From assembly GCA_938002965.1 (NCBI GenBank), contig CALKZY010000016.1, positions 62,001 to 126,000 of the forward strand: a DNA stretch of 64,000 nt, given 5' to 3'. How positions within the stretch are numbered: the stretch's first letter is position 1; each line of letters starts with the position of its first letter. The stretch comes from an uncultured Acidimicrobiales bacterium (GTDB lineage: Bacteria; Actinomycetota; Acidimicrobiia; Acidimicrobiales; SZUA-35). A program made the position numbers and the translations under genes. Shown in pieces: positions 24,211 to 32,994 of the stretch. Under the pieces are notes generated by a model, which did not search any database, had not been told where the DNA came from, and saw nothing but the letters and a program-made list of their open reading frames with translations.

Positions 24211-25131
24211 CTAGCTAGCGCCAAACTGGTAGAGCACCGTCGGGTTGTCGACCAGGATCTGCCTCCGCAGCGTCTCATCGGGAATAATCTGGCCAAGGAG
24301 ATCCAACAGGGTTCCTTCGTCTGGCATGTCAACCAGGTTTGGGTGTGGCCAATCGGTACCCCACAAGATGCGATCCGGCGCGGCCGAGACGACCGCTTGG
24401 GCCATCGGAACGACATCGTCATAGGGAGCGATCCGGCCCTCAGTCAACCGCTCGGCGCACGAAATCTTCACCCAGCACCGGTCATCGGCGCCCATGCGCT
24501 CAAGCAGCAACTGCAGAGGTTCCTGGTCTAGCCCACCCGCGGCTGGGACCCGGGCCATGTGATCGATGATGTACGGCACGGGCATGTCGTCCAGCACTGG
24601 GGAGTACTCAGCGAAGTCTTTGGCATCGAGGTGCAAAACGATATGCCAACCCAGAGGAGCGACTCGATGAACGAGGCGCCAGAACACGTCCATATCCGGT
24701 GCACCGCCCAGGTGGGCGACAAAGTTGAAACGAATCCCCCGGACGTTGTTGGCATGCAGGTGGGCAAGCTCGTCGTCGGTAAACGAGTCGTCGATCATGG
24801 CCACACCAGCGAAACGATCTGGCGCCTGTTGAATGGCGTTGACCATGGCCGAATTGTCGGTGCCGTGACAGCTTGCCTGCACGAACACGGCCCGGCTCAA
24901 CCCCAGCTGATCTTGTAGATCGAAGAACTTGTCGATGCCCGAATCGGGTGGGGTGTAACTGCGGGTAGGAGAGAAGGGAAACTTCTCAGCTGGCCCAAAC
25001 ACGTGGCAGTGCGCATCACAGGCTAGGGGTGGGGCGACGACGGCTGTTGGGCGGCTGGCCGCGGGCCGTGGGCCTGGCACGGTTCGTTCGAGAGGGAAGG
25101 CGTGGGCTGGATTCGTTGTGGCCATCGTCAA
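24211..25131 (-). CDS. ligI: 2-pyrone-4,6-dicarboxylate lactonase (LigI-like amidohydrolase)
   Basis: A 306-residue amidohydrolase-superfamily protein. CDAHCHVFGPAEKFPFSP supplies the HxH motif in the LigI-specific context, followed by VQASCHGTDN, VRGIRFNFV, IIDHMAR and ILWGTDWPHPN with the C-terminal metal/base Asp. All five segments are LigI hallmarks. LigI hydrolyses 2-pyrone-4,6-dicarboxylate to an oxalomesaconate-type acid in the protocatechuate 4,5-cleavage route, which agrees with pobA-ligAB downstream. The other route genes (ligC, ligJ, ligK) are not in the window. The start is MTM at 25131 or the second ATG at 25125. Confidence 0.88.
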   Translation of the reverse strand: MTMATTNPAHAFPLERTVPGPRPAASRPTAVVAPPLACDAHCHVFGPAEKFPFSPTRSYTPPDSGIDKFFDLQDQLGLSRAVFVQASCHGTDNSAMVNAIQQAPDRFAGVAMIDDSFTDDELAHLHANNVRGIRFNFVAHLGGAPDMDVFWRLVHRVAPLGWHIVLHLDAKDFAEYSPVLDDMPVPYIIDHMARVPAAGGLDQEPLQLLLERMGADDRCWVKISCAERLTEGRIAPYDDVVPMAQAVVSAAPDRILWGTDWPHPNLVDMPDEGTLLDLLGQIIPDETLRRQILVDNPTVLYQFGAS

Positions 25132-25134
25132 ACC

Positions 25135-25353
25135 CTATAGTTCGCCGCTGGAGATCTCGTCGCCCTCGGTTATGACGTCAAGGTCAGCTGCCTGCTGGCG
25201 TGCGCTGTCGAACAGCTGAGTTGCCTGGCGGCGAGAGCCAGGAACTTGGACGGCAACCGGGCCGGTTATGGCGACGCTGTGAGCCTCGCGAAAATCGAAG
25301 AGCATCGGACCCGTCCCTCCCACGACAACTAGTCTTGCCCCGTGGTGCGCCAC
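25135..25353 (-). CDS. Small hypothetical protein upstream of ligI
   Basis: A 72-codon ORF ending four bases before the ligI start, with codon use like its neighbours. The sequence (VVVGGTGPMLFDFREAHSVAITGPVAVQVPG, then a helical QATQLFDSARQQAADLDVI) matches nothing I recognise. It could be a real small protein cotranscribed with ligI or a remnant of a larger gene. If it is not real, 25132-25487 is a 356-base intergenic region in which I see only the divergent promoters. Confidence 0.35.
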   Translation of the reverse strand: MAHHGARLVVVGGTGPMLFDFREAHSVAITGPVAVQVPGSRRQATQLFDSARQQAADLDVITEGDEISSGEL

Positions 25354-25487
25354 CGGTTCAGTCTATTCGGGCCCAGCCCACCGGTTCGCAGCATGCCACA
25401 TTTCTGGAAGTAGGCGATTGCGGTTAGTGTGTCGACCACCAAGCGGGCGCCAAGCTGCGCAATCGAGACAACGGAGTTACGCTGCTG

Positions 25488-26585
25488 ATGGAACAGCTCG
25501 ACCACCTTCCCGGAACAATGGAATGCGTTGTGTGCCACGCCCCGCACGACTACCGGCACGAGGAGAAGCCTGTGCCGACCTTTGGGCCAGGCGAGGTGCT
25601 TTTGAAAGTCCACTCCGCTGGCCTCTGTGCCAGTGATGTTGCCTGTTTCAGCGGGGCATTCGGGTTCTGGCCGAACGGCGACAAGCCTGGGTTTGTGCAG
25701 CCGCCCGTGGTACCCGGCCACGAGTTCGTTGGCACGATTGTCGGTCTTGGCGCAGGAGCCGGTGACAAGTACGGCCTGGAACTCGGGGACACTGCGCTCA
25801 GCGAGCAGATTACACCCTGTTGGGACTGTCGGTTCTGCAACCGAGGTCACTACCACATGTGCCAGCATCCCGATATCTATGGCTTCCGCCAACATACCCA
25901 CGGCGCAATGGCCGAGTACATGGTGTTCCCGGCCAACGCCATCAATCACAAGGTTCCCGAGTCCGTGCCGATCGACCATGCGGTTTTCATCGAGCCGTTG
26001 GCTTGTGCCATTCACGCCGTGGATCGAGGCAACATCGTTGAAGGCGACACGGTGGTCGTGGCAGGTTGTGGGCCTATCGGTCTTGGCATGATCGCTGCCG
26101 CCAAGGCGAAGGCACCGGCCATGGTCATTGCCACCGACCTTCATGAACATCGCCTCGATCTGGCCCGCCGCAGTGGTGCTGACCTCACTCTCAATCCGGC
26201 AGACGTTGATGTCATCGAAGAGGTGCGCAATCTGACCGACGGCTATGGCTGCGATGTATTCCTCGAAGCAACTGGTCACCCATCGGCGGTGGACCAGGGT
26301 CTGCGGATGATCCGCAAGATGGGTACGTTCGTCGTCTTCGGGGTGTTCAAACAACCAGTCACGACCGAGTGGTCAATAATCGGCGACCAGAAAGAGCTCA
26401 ATTTGCTCGGCGCCCATCTCGGCCCGAACACCTATCCCAAGGCAATCGAAGTGCTTGCCTCCGGCTCGTTGCCGATGGATGACATCATCACCCATCGACT
26501 ACCGTTCGCCGACATCAACGCCGCCTTTGAGCTCGGGGCGTCTGGAACTGACTCGGTCAAGGTCACCCTGGCTCCTGGAGCGTAG
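25488..26585 (+). CDS. Zinc-dependent alcohol dehydrogenase (erythritol/L-threitol dehydrogenase-like MDR)
   Basis: A 365-residue zinc MDR. The catalytic zinc ligands appear in GLCASD (Cys) and PGHEFVG (His-Glu); the structural zinc cluster is CWDCRFCNRGHYHMC. The Rossmann motif VVVAGCGPIGLGMIAAAKAKA is near 190, followed by an Asp-containing TDLHEHR, suggesting NAD. PPVVPGHEFVG and YGFRQHTHGAMAEYMVFP resemble polyol (erythritol/threitol, sorbitol) or threonine dehydrogenases. It lies 14 bases ahead of an SDR and probably forms an operon with it. The substrate polyol is not certain. Confidence 0.88.
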   Translation: MEQLDHLPGTMECVVCHAPHDYRHEEKPVPTFGPGEVLLKVHSAGLCASDVACFSGAFGFWPNGDKPGFVQPPVVPGHEFVGTIVGLGAGAGDKYGLELGDTALSEQITPCWDCRFCNRGHYHMCQHPDIYGFRQHTHGAMAEYMVFPANAINHKVPESVPIDHAVFIEPLACAIHAVDRGNIVEGDTVVVAGCGPIGLGMIAAAKAKAPAMVIATDLHEHRLDLARRSGADLTLNPADVDVIEEVRNLTDGYGCDVFLEATGHPSAVDQGLRMIRKMGTFVVFGVFKQPVTTEWSIIGDQKELNLLGAHLGPNTYPKAIEVLASGSLPMDDIITHRLPFADINAAFELGASGTDSVKVTLAPGA

Positions 26586-26599
26586 CAGAAGGTGGAACA

Positions 26600-27379
26600 G
26601 TGAAGGTTGCGATGATTACGGGGGGAGGGACCGGCATCGGCGCTGCGACAGCCAGGCGGCTACGCTCCGATGGCTGGAATGTGGCTGTAACCGGTCGTCG
26701 CCGCGAACCAATCGAATCGGTCGCCTCAGAGGTTGGTGGTCTCGCTATCCAGGCTGACCAATCAGATGCAGCGGACTGTGAGCGGGCGGTCAAGCAGATC
26801 CTCGACCGGTACGGTCGGCTCGACGCTCTGGTTCTGAACGCCGGAGTTGAGACGATGGGGTCAGCCGAAGAGGTTGATCTCGATGAGTGGCGTCGTGTTA
26901 TGGCAGTCAATGTCGATGGGGTGCTGCTGTCAGTGCGCGCCGCATTGCCTTCTTTGCGAGCGACCATGGGGACGATTGCCGTGGTCTCATCGGTGGCCGG
27001 TCTCACGGCGGGGCCTCACTATTCGGCATATGTAACGTCGAAGACTGCGGTGCTTGGTCTAGTGCGATCTCTGGCCGTCGATCTCGGTGCTGACGGCATC
27101 CGCGTAAACGCTCTGTCCCCTGGCTGGGTGGCGACCGAGATGAGCGACCGAGAAGTCTCGGAATTGGCGACTGCCCTTGAGGTCAGTGATAGCGACGCTC
27201 AGGCCCGTCTTGTCGAGCACCTGCCGCTCAAACGGATGGCAAAGCCAAGCGAGCTGGCCGGATGTATTTCTTTTCTCATCGGGCCTGACTCGTCGTTCAT
27301 GACAGGGGCCAACCTTGTAATCGATGGTGGCGGTTCGGCCGTGGACGTCGGCACCCTCGCCTACCGAGATTTGTCCTAG
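26600..27379 (+). CDS. Short-chain dehydrogenase/reductase (SDR)
   Basis: A 259-residue classical SDR with TGGGTGIGAA at about 7-16, TGRRREP after beta-2 (possible NADP use), LNAGVE, catalytic Ser in VVSSVAG, Tyr/Lys in YVTSKTAV, and the C-terminal PDSSFMTGANLVIDGGGS. It follows the zinc dehydrogenase by 14 bases. Together they could interconvert polyols and ketoses. A 132-base gap separates it from the acyl-CoA carboxylase operon; nothing is visible in that gap. Confidence 0.92.
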   Translation: MKVAMITGGGTGIGAATARRLRSDGWNVAVTGRRREPIESVASEVGGLAIQADQSDAADCERAVKQILDRYGRLDALVLNAGVETMGSAEEVDLDEWRRVMAVNVDGVLLSVRAALPSLRATMGTIAVVSSVAGLTAGPHYSAYVTSKTAVLGLVRSLAVDLGADGIRVNALSPGWVATEMSDREVSELATALEVSDSDAQARLVEHLPLKRMAKPSELAGCISFLIGPDSSFMTGANLVIDGGGSAVDVGTLAYRDLS

Positions 27380-27511
27380 TAGCGGCAAACGCTTGGGCGA
27401 AGCTGTCTGGGGGCTGTCCGCTGGATTGAGCGAAGCAAAGGGCAAATGACGAGGAACGGATTCGAAAGATAATCTGGCTGGCCAAGAATTACCGCACTAA
27501 GGTCGACGACT

Positions 27512-29206
27512 ATGAATCGGACAGTATCCGCCAGGCCGTTGCTGGCACCCTCGCTGCCGTCGACACTCGACACGAACTCTGAGCAGTACGCACAGAATCG
27601 CGCTGACATGCTCGAACAGCTCGACGTCCACGACGAGCTGCTGGATCGGGCCGCAGCTGGTGGCGGTGAGAAGCGGATGGCCCGCCATCGCAGCCGCGGC
27701 AAGCTTCCGGTTCGTGAACGGATCGCCAACGTGATCGATCCGGACACGCCGTTCCTCGAAATCTCACCACTCGCCGGATATGGCTCGCAGTACGCGCTCG
27801 GCGGGGGCATGGTCTGCGGCGTTGGAATTATCGCCGGCATCGAGTGCGTGATCATGGGCAACGATCCCACCGTGGCCGCGGGCGCCCTCACGCCTTATGC
27901 GTCGAAAAAATGGATGCGGGCTCTCGAGATCGCCCGCGACAATCGCATGCCCTATGTCAGTTTCGTTGAGTCCGCCGGTGGTGATCTGCGTCCCGGCGGC
28001 GCAGGGGGCGAGAAGTCTTCGAAGGAAAAGAACCCCCACAGTGCGGTCGGAAGCGCCGTTGTGCCCGCTCACTTTGCCGAGACCGGCAGGTTCTTCTACG
28101 AGATGACTGAACTCTCGAAGCTCCGGATCCCCACAGTCTGTGTCGTGTTCGGCTCGTCGACGGCTGGTGGCGCCTACCAACCTGGCATGAGTGACTACAA
28201 CATCTTCATCAAGGAGCAATCGTTCGCCTTTCTTGCGGGCCCGCCACTGGTACAGATGGCAACTGGGGAGATCGCTGATGCCGAGACCATCGGTGGCGCT
28301 CAGAAGCACGCGGAGGTCTCCGGCCTGGCCGAATATCTGGCTGAGGATGAGATGGATGCCCTGCGGCTGTGCCGCGAGGTCGTCTCTCATCTGAACTGGC
28401 GCAAGCCTGATTCCGCCCCAACACTACAGTCCGACGAACCGGTCCATGACCCTGAAGAACTCCTGGGACTTGTCAGTCGCGACCTGCGTCAACCCGTTGA
28501 CGTCCGTGACGTTATCTCGCGAGTGGTCGATGGGTCGCGATTCGAGGAATTCAAGCCCCGCTTCGGCACCTCGATGGTATGCGGCTGGGCCTCAATCCAT
28601 GGCTATCCGGTCGGTGTGCTCGGCAACAACGGCGTCATCTACCCGGACTCGGCTCAGAAGGCCGCCCACTTCATCCAGCTGTGCAACAAGGCCGACATTC
28701 CGCTGGTGTTCTTCCAGAACATCACCGGCTTTATGGTCGGCACCGATTTCGAGTCCGACGGCATCATCAAGAAGGGCTCGCAGATGATCAATGCAGTCAC
28801 CAATTCGCTGGTGCCACATCTGACGGTGATCATCGGTTCGTCCTATGGTGCGGGAACCTACGGCATGTCCGGTCGGGCCTATGGCAATCGCTTCACGTTC
28901 ATCTGGCCGACCGCCAAGATCGCGGTGATGGGCCCAAAGCAAATCGCCGGTGTGATGTCGCTGGTTCGCCGAGGACAGGCCGCTCGGACGGGCGAGGAGT
29001 TCGATGAGGAAGCCGACGCCGAGATCGTGGCCGCTCACGAGGCCGCCCACGACAAGGGTTCGTTAGCGCTTGCGGCCACCGGTGCCATATCCGATGACGG
29101 CATCATCGACCCTCGGGACACCCGAACAGTTCTGGGCCTTGGCCTCAGCGTGGTGCGCAATCGGCCCATTGAGGGTGCCACCGAGTATGGGGTGTTCCGA
29201 CTGTGA
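27512..29206 (+). CDS. Acyl-CoA carboxylase carboxyltransferase (beta) subunit
   Basis: A 564-residue biotin-dependent carboxyltransferase with both crotonase-fold halves: N-half RHRSRGKLPVRERI...YGSQYALGGGMVCGVG and FVESAGGDLRPGG; C-half ITGFMVGTDFESDGIIKKGSQMINAV and IIGSSYGAGTYGMSGRAYGNRFTFIWPTAKIAVMGPKQIAGVM. The 3-methylcrotonyl-CoA/geranyl-CoA carboxylase branch is the best match. The stop overlaps the start of the biotin-carboxylase subunit. With atuA, hydratase and dehydrogenase downstream it probably carboxylates a branched or terpenoid enoyl-CoA (geranyl- or methylcrotonyl-CoA). Confidence 0.92.
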   Translation: MNRTVSARPLLAPSLPSTLDTNSEQYAQNRADMLEQLDVHDELLDRAAAGGGEKRMARHRSRGKLPVRERIANVIDPDTPFLEISPLAGYGSQYALGGGMVCGVGIIAGIECVIMGNDPTVAAGALTPYASKKWMRALEIARDNRMPYVSFVESAGGDLRPGGAGGEKSSKEKNPHSAVGSAVVPAHFAETGRFFYEMTELSKLRIPTVCVVFGSSTAGGAYQPGMSDYNIFIKEQSFAFLAGPPLVQMATGEIADAETIGGAQKHAEVSGLAEYLAEDEMDALRLCREVVSHLNWRKPDSAPTLQSDEPVHDPEELLGLVSRDLRQPVDVRDVISRVVDGSRFEEFKPRFGTSMVCGWASIHGYPVGVLGNNGVIYPDSAQKAAHFIQLCNKADIPLVFFQNITGFMVGTDFESDGIIKKGSQMINAVTNSLVPHLTVIIGSSYGAGTYGMSGRAYGNRFTFIWPTAKIAVMGPKQIAGVMSLVRRGQAARTGEEFDEEADAEIVAAHEAAHDKGSLALAATGAISDDGIIDPRDTRTVLGLGLSVVRNRPIEGATEYGVFRL

Positions 29207-31176
29207 GCACTCCTAGTACTACCGGCACCACATTTCCTATCAGATCTGTCCTCGTTGCCAACCGTGGCGAGATCGCACGCCGCGTCTTTCGCACTGCCCG
29301 CGCCATGGGCATGCGAACGGTTGCCGTCTTTGTCGACGCCGACACCGACGCACCGTTTGTGCGTGAGGCCGACACGGCTGTCCGATTGCCCGACAGCTAC
29401 CTAAACGGCGAGGCCATAATCGAAGCTGCCACCCTCACAGGGGCGGATGCGATTCATCCTGGATACGGCTTCCTGTCTGAGAACGCCGGATTCGCCCGAG
29501 CGGTCACCGATGCCGGGATGATCTGGGTTGGTCCTTCGCCTGAGGTCATCGAGTCGATGGGCGACAAGATCACCGCCAAGCGAGTTGCCCTGGATGCGGG
29601 CGTTTCCACGCTGGCATCTTCAGAAGATGCCAGCGCTGATGCCGAGATCGGCTACCCGCTGCTAGTCAAGGCTTCTGCTGGTGGCGGTGGCAAGGGCATG
29701 CGGATTGTCGAGTCAGCCGATTCGCTCGGCGAGTCCGTCGCCGCCGCCCAGCGCGAGGCCCTCAACGGCTTCGGCGACGACCGAGTGTTCCTCGAACGCT
29801 ATGTCGGTCGCTCTCGCCACGTCGAGATCCAGGTCCTCGGCGATAGCCATGGCAACGTGGTCCACCTCGGCGAGCGTGAATGCTCGATTCAGCGACGTCA
29901 CCAGAAGATCATCGAAGAGTCACCGTCGCCAGTGGTTGACGACGCCATGCGCTCAGCCATGGGAGATGCCGCGCTCGACCTTGCTCGAGCGATGGGCTAC
30001 CAGTCGGCCGGCACGGTCGAGTTCCTCGTTGACGACGACACACGAGAGTTCTTCTTTCTCGAAGTCAACACCCGGCTTCAGGTGGAACATCCAGTTACTG
30101 AAGAGGTCACGGGTATCGACCTCGTGCGTGAGCAGCTGCGAATCGCCGCCGGTGAGCCGCTGGGCTACGACCAGTCGGCAATCAACTGGACTGGACACTC
30201 GATCGAAGCTCGGCTCTACGCCGAGGATCCGAAGAACGACTTCCTGCCGGCCACGGGCACGTTGGTAGCCTATGCCCCGGCCTCAGACCCCAAGGTCCGC
30301 TGGGACTCAGGCGTTGTCGAAGGATCAGCCATCGGCGTCGACTTCGATCCGATGATCGCCAAGGTTGTTGCCCACGGCCCGACAAGAGTTGATGCCGCCG
30401 GTCGGCTGGCACTAGCCCTAGAACGGCTCCATCTTGGAGGTGTCACGACGAATCGAGACTTCCTGGCCGCCACGCTTCGAACACCCGAGTTCCTTGCTGG
30501 CGACACCACCACCGACTTCATCGAGCGGGTGAATCCCGATGGCAGAGCTAGTGACTCTGGCAACGCAGTCGGCGAGACGCCATCGGCCTGCATCGTTGCT
30601 GCGATGTGGATCCAGAGCGCCAACCGGGCCGGCGACGATGTTTGGGGTCACCTCCCGTCCAACTGGCGCAACGGCGGCTTCCCATCCGAGCGGGTTGTCT
30701 TCGACTACCCCGGCGTCGAGGAGTCGATCACGGTGTCCTACCGAGCCAGGCGCGACGGTACGTTTGTGCTCGACTCCGGAGACGCGGTCACGATACATCG
30801 GTGGTCGCCGAGCGACATCGACATCGAGATCAACCAGTGTCGATTCACCGCTGCGGTCACAAGAGCAGGCGACACGATCCATGTGCAGTCAGGATCGACG
30901 ACGATGTCGATGGGAATTGAGCCCCGCTTTGTCATCCCCGGTTCGGAGCTGCCCGCAGGTGGCCTGATCGCCCCCATGCCCGGTGTGGTTCTGGAGGTGC
31001 GCTGCGCTGCTGGCGACCTGGTCGAGGCTGGCCAGGTGCTCGTCGTTCTCGAAGCGATGAAGATGGAGCATCACATCTCCGCCCCAGCGAACGGTGCCGT
31101 GACCGATGTTCTCATCGCCGTCGGCGAGCAGCTGGAAAATGGGGCGCTCCTACTCACCATTGAGGACTCAGAATGA
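29203..31176 (+). CDS. Acyl-CoA carboxylase biotin carboxylase/BCCP (alpha) subunit
   Basis: A 657-residue alpha subunit. The biotin carboxylase domain (about 10-460) carries VLVANRGEIARRVFRTARAMG, HPGYGFLSENAGFARA, the ATP-grasp loop KASAGGGGKGMRIV and EVNTRLQVEHPVTEEVTG. A middle connecting domain (about 470-575) precedes the C-terminal biotinyl domain with EAMKMEHHI, whose Lys is biotinylated. It overlaps both neighbours by four bases. It forms the holoenzyme with the beta subunit; the substrate is assigned only by operon context. Confidence 0.94.
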   Translation: MSTPSTTGTTFPIRSVLVANRGEIARRVFRTARAMGMRTVAVFVDADTDAPFVREADTAVRLPDSYLNGEAIIEAATLTGADAIHPGYGFLSENAGFARAVTDAGMIWVGPSPEVIESMGDKITAKRVALDAGVSTLASSEDASADAEIGYPLLVKASAGGGGKGMRIVESADSLGESVAAAQREALNGFGDDRVFLERYVGRSRHVEIQVLGDSHGNVVHLGERECSIQRRHQKIIEESPSPVVDDAMRSAMGDAALDLARAMGYQSAGTVEFLVDDDTREFFFLEVNTRLQVEHPVTEEVTGIDLVREQLRIAAGEPLGYDQSAINWTGHSIEARLYAEDPKNDFLPATGTLVAYAPASDPKVRWDSGVVEGSAIGVDFDPMIAKVVAHGPTRVDAAGRLALALERLHLGGVTTNRDFLAATLRTPEFLAGDTTTDFIERVNPDGRASDSGNAVGETPSACIVAAMWIQSANRAGDDVWGHLPSNWRNGGFPSERVVFDYPGVEESITVSYRARRDGTFVLDSGDAVTIHRWSPSDIDIEINQCRFTAAVTRAGDTIHVQSGSTTMSMGIEPRFVIPGSELPAGGLIAPMPGVVLEVRCAAGDLVEAGQVLVVLEAMKMEHHISAPANGAVTDVLIAVGEQLENGALLLTIEDSE

Positions 31177-32939
31177 CCGACCCGATCAAGATCGCCAACT
31201 GTTCCGGCTTCTACGGCGACCGGCTCTCGGCGGCCAAAGAAATGGTGGACGGTGGCCCGATCGACGCGCTTACCGGTGACTGGTTGGCTGAGCTGACGAT
31301 GTTGATCCTGGCTCGAAGGCAAGCGAAACACCCTGGAGGCGGCTACGCCCGCACCTTCGTAAAGCAGATGGAGCAGGTCATGGGCACCTGCCTCGACAAC
31401 GGAATCAAGGTTGTGTCTAACGCCGGCGGGCTCGATCCGGATCATTGCGCCGAGGCTGTCTACGAAGTAGCCGAGAAGCTGGAGCTCAGCCCCACCATCG
31501 CCTATGTCAACGGAGACAACCTCTTGCCTCGTATCGCCGAATTTCGGGATGCGGGCGTCGAGATCATTGATCACGAGACCGGTGGGCCGGTCGCGCCGCT
31601 TGACTACATTTCAGCGAACGCGTATCTGGGCTGCTGGGGCATTGTCGATGCGCTGAACTCCGGTGCCGACATCGTCGTGACAGGTCGAACCACTGACGCT
31701 GCCATAGTGTGCGGTCCGGCTGCATGGCATCACGGTTGGGCACGTGATGATTGGGATCAGCTCGCCGGAGCGGTCACCTCCGGCCACATCATCGAATGCG
31801 GTACCCAGGCCACCGGTGGCAACTATTCGTTCTTCACCGAAATTCCGGGGCTGGAACGCGCCGGTTTTCCAATCGCCGAAGTCGCCGCCGATGGTTCGTC
31901 GGTGATCACCAAACACGCCGGCACGGGCGGCGCCGTCACCGTCGGCACGGTCACGTCGCAACTCCTTTACGAGATCGGCCCGCCCGGCTACCTCGGCCCC
32001 GATGTGACCAGCCGCTTCGACACCGTCGAGCTGACACAGGAGGGTCCGGACCGGGTTTTGGTCAGCGGCGTAAAGGGTGAGAAGCCGCCGGAGACTCTCA
32101 AGGTTTCGATGAACTCGTGGGGTGGATTCCGCAGCGACATCAATCTGGCCCTCACCGGTCTTGATGTGGAGGCGAAAGCGACGCTGCTCGAGGCGGCCTT
32201 CTGGGAGTCGGCCCCCTACGGTCCCGACGATTTCGACTCGGTCACATCGACGGTGGTGCGCACCGACCACGACGACCCGAAAAGCAACGAAGCCGCTACG
32301 GCATCGTGGCGCCTCACCGTGAAAGATTCCGACGAACGCAAAACCAAAGCGATCAGCGTCGGGGTTAACGACATGGCCCTCGCCACAATCCCCGGTTTCT
32401 ACGGCCTCGCCGGGTCCGCCTTTGGCAAGCCGTTCGGCGTTCACACCTCGGGCCTGGTCCCCGCTGATGTCGTGCCTCAGAATGTCGTGATCCTCGACGG
32501 TACCCGCACGGTCGTTGACAGCGCTGCGCCGGAGTCTGCTGGCGTGGTGAAACCGACACCGCCAAACATTCCCGCCGTCCCTGCCTTCTCCGGCGGTGAG
32601 ACGCGTCGAGCGCCGCTCGGCCTCGTTGCCGGCTCACGGTCTGGTGACAAGGGTGGCAACGCCAACCTAGGCGTCTTCGTCCGCAGTGCCGAAGCGTATG
32701 CGTGGCTTGACCAGACCCTCACCATCAGCAAGCTCCGCCAGCTACTGCCCGAAGCGGCCGAGATGCACATCGACCGCTACCCGCTGCCCAATATCTGGTC
32801 GATCAACTTCCTGATCCACGGGCTACTCCAGGAAGGCGTCGCCGCATCGACTCGCCAGGACGGACAGGCCAAGTCGCTTGGGGAATGGATTCGAGCTCGT
32901 CACGTCGAGATTCCCGTTTCATTGCTAGGGGGCAAGTGA
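31173..32939 (+). CDS. atuA: AtuA-family protein (acyclic terpene utilisation, DUF1446)
   Basis: A 588-residue AtuA-family protein. The N-terminal DUF1446 domain (about 1-450) starts IANCSGFYGDRLSAAKEMVDGGPIDALTGDWLAELTM and contains VVTGRTTDAAIVCGPAAWHHGW. The small AtuA-like ferredoxin-fold domain is C-terminal (about 480-585; LGLVAGSRSGDKGGNANLGVFVRS). The biochemical role is still unclear, but the family is tied to citronellol/geraniol catabolism gene clusters, which is why the neighbouring carboxylase may act on geranyl-CoA or a similar isoprenoid. Four-base overlap with the alpha subunit. Confidence 0.9.
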   Translation: MTDPIKIANCSGFYGDRLSAAKEMVDGGPIDALTGDWLAELTMLILARRQAKHPGGGYARTFVKQMEQVMGTCLDNGIKVVSNAGGLDPDHCAEAVYEVAEKLELSPTIAYVNGDNLLPRIAEFRDAGVEIIDHETGGPVAPLDYISANAYLGCWGIVDALNSGADIVVTGRTTDAAIVCGPAAWHHGWARDDWDQLAGAVTSGHIIECGTQATGGNYSFFTEIPGLERAGFPIAEVAADGSSVITKHAGTGGAVTVGTVTSQLLYEIGPPGYLGPDVTSRFDTVELTQEGPDRVLVSGVKGEKPPETLKVSMNSWGGFRSDINLALTGLDVEAKATLLEAAFWESAPYGPDDFDSVTSTVVRTDHDDPKSNEAATASWRLTVKDSDERKTKAISVGVNDMALATIPGFYGLAGSAFGKPFGVHTSGLVPADVVPQNVVILDGTRTVVDSAAPESAGVVKPTPPNIPAVPAFSGGETRRAPLGLVAGSRSGDKGGNANLGVFVRSAEAYAWLDQTLTISKLRQLLPEAAEMHIDRYPLPNIWSINFLIHGLLQEGVAASTRQDGQAKSLGEWIRARHVEIPVSLLGGK

Positions 32940-32940
32940 C

Positions 32941-32994
32941 ATGGACATCGACTTCCCACTCGACGATCACCTCCACACCGAGAGGTCGAGGTGA
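32941..32994 (+). CDS. 17-residue mini-ORF coupled to tetR, resembling an acyl-CoA dehydrogenase N-terminus
   Basis: ATG 32941 has an AGGGGG ribosome site eight bases upstream and encodes MDIDFPLDDHLHTERSR; its stop overlaps the tetR GTG (GTGA). Six of its first nine residues match the start of the acyl-CoA dehydrogenase at 34512 (MDFDLPADD). It is either a remnant left when tetR entered an operon or a short coupling peptide. Whether the peptide accumulates is unknown. Confidence 0.4.
   Translation: MDIDFPLDDHLHTERSR

Noticed and set aside
24210-24422. Longer N-terminus of the MFS transporter starting at 24422
   Set aside because: The extra 71 residues are Arg/Ser/Trp-rich, read within ligI, and precede the first membrane helix without transporter-like sequence.
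25329-26354. Long minus-strand ORF (341 codons) opposite the zinc alcohol dehydrogenase
   Set aside because: It is antisense to a fully recognisable gene, has no family features, and is rich in residues expected from reading a high-GC gene backwards. The same applies to long reverse ORFs at 1418-2290, 31611-32444 and 46392-47243.
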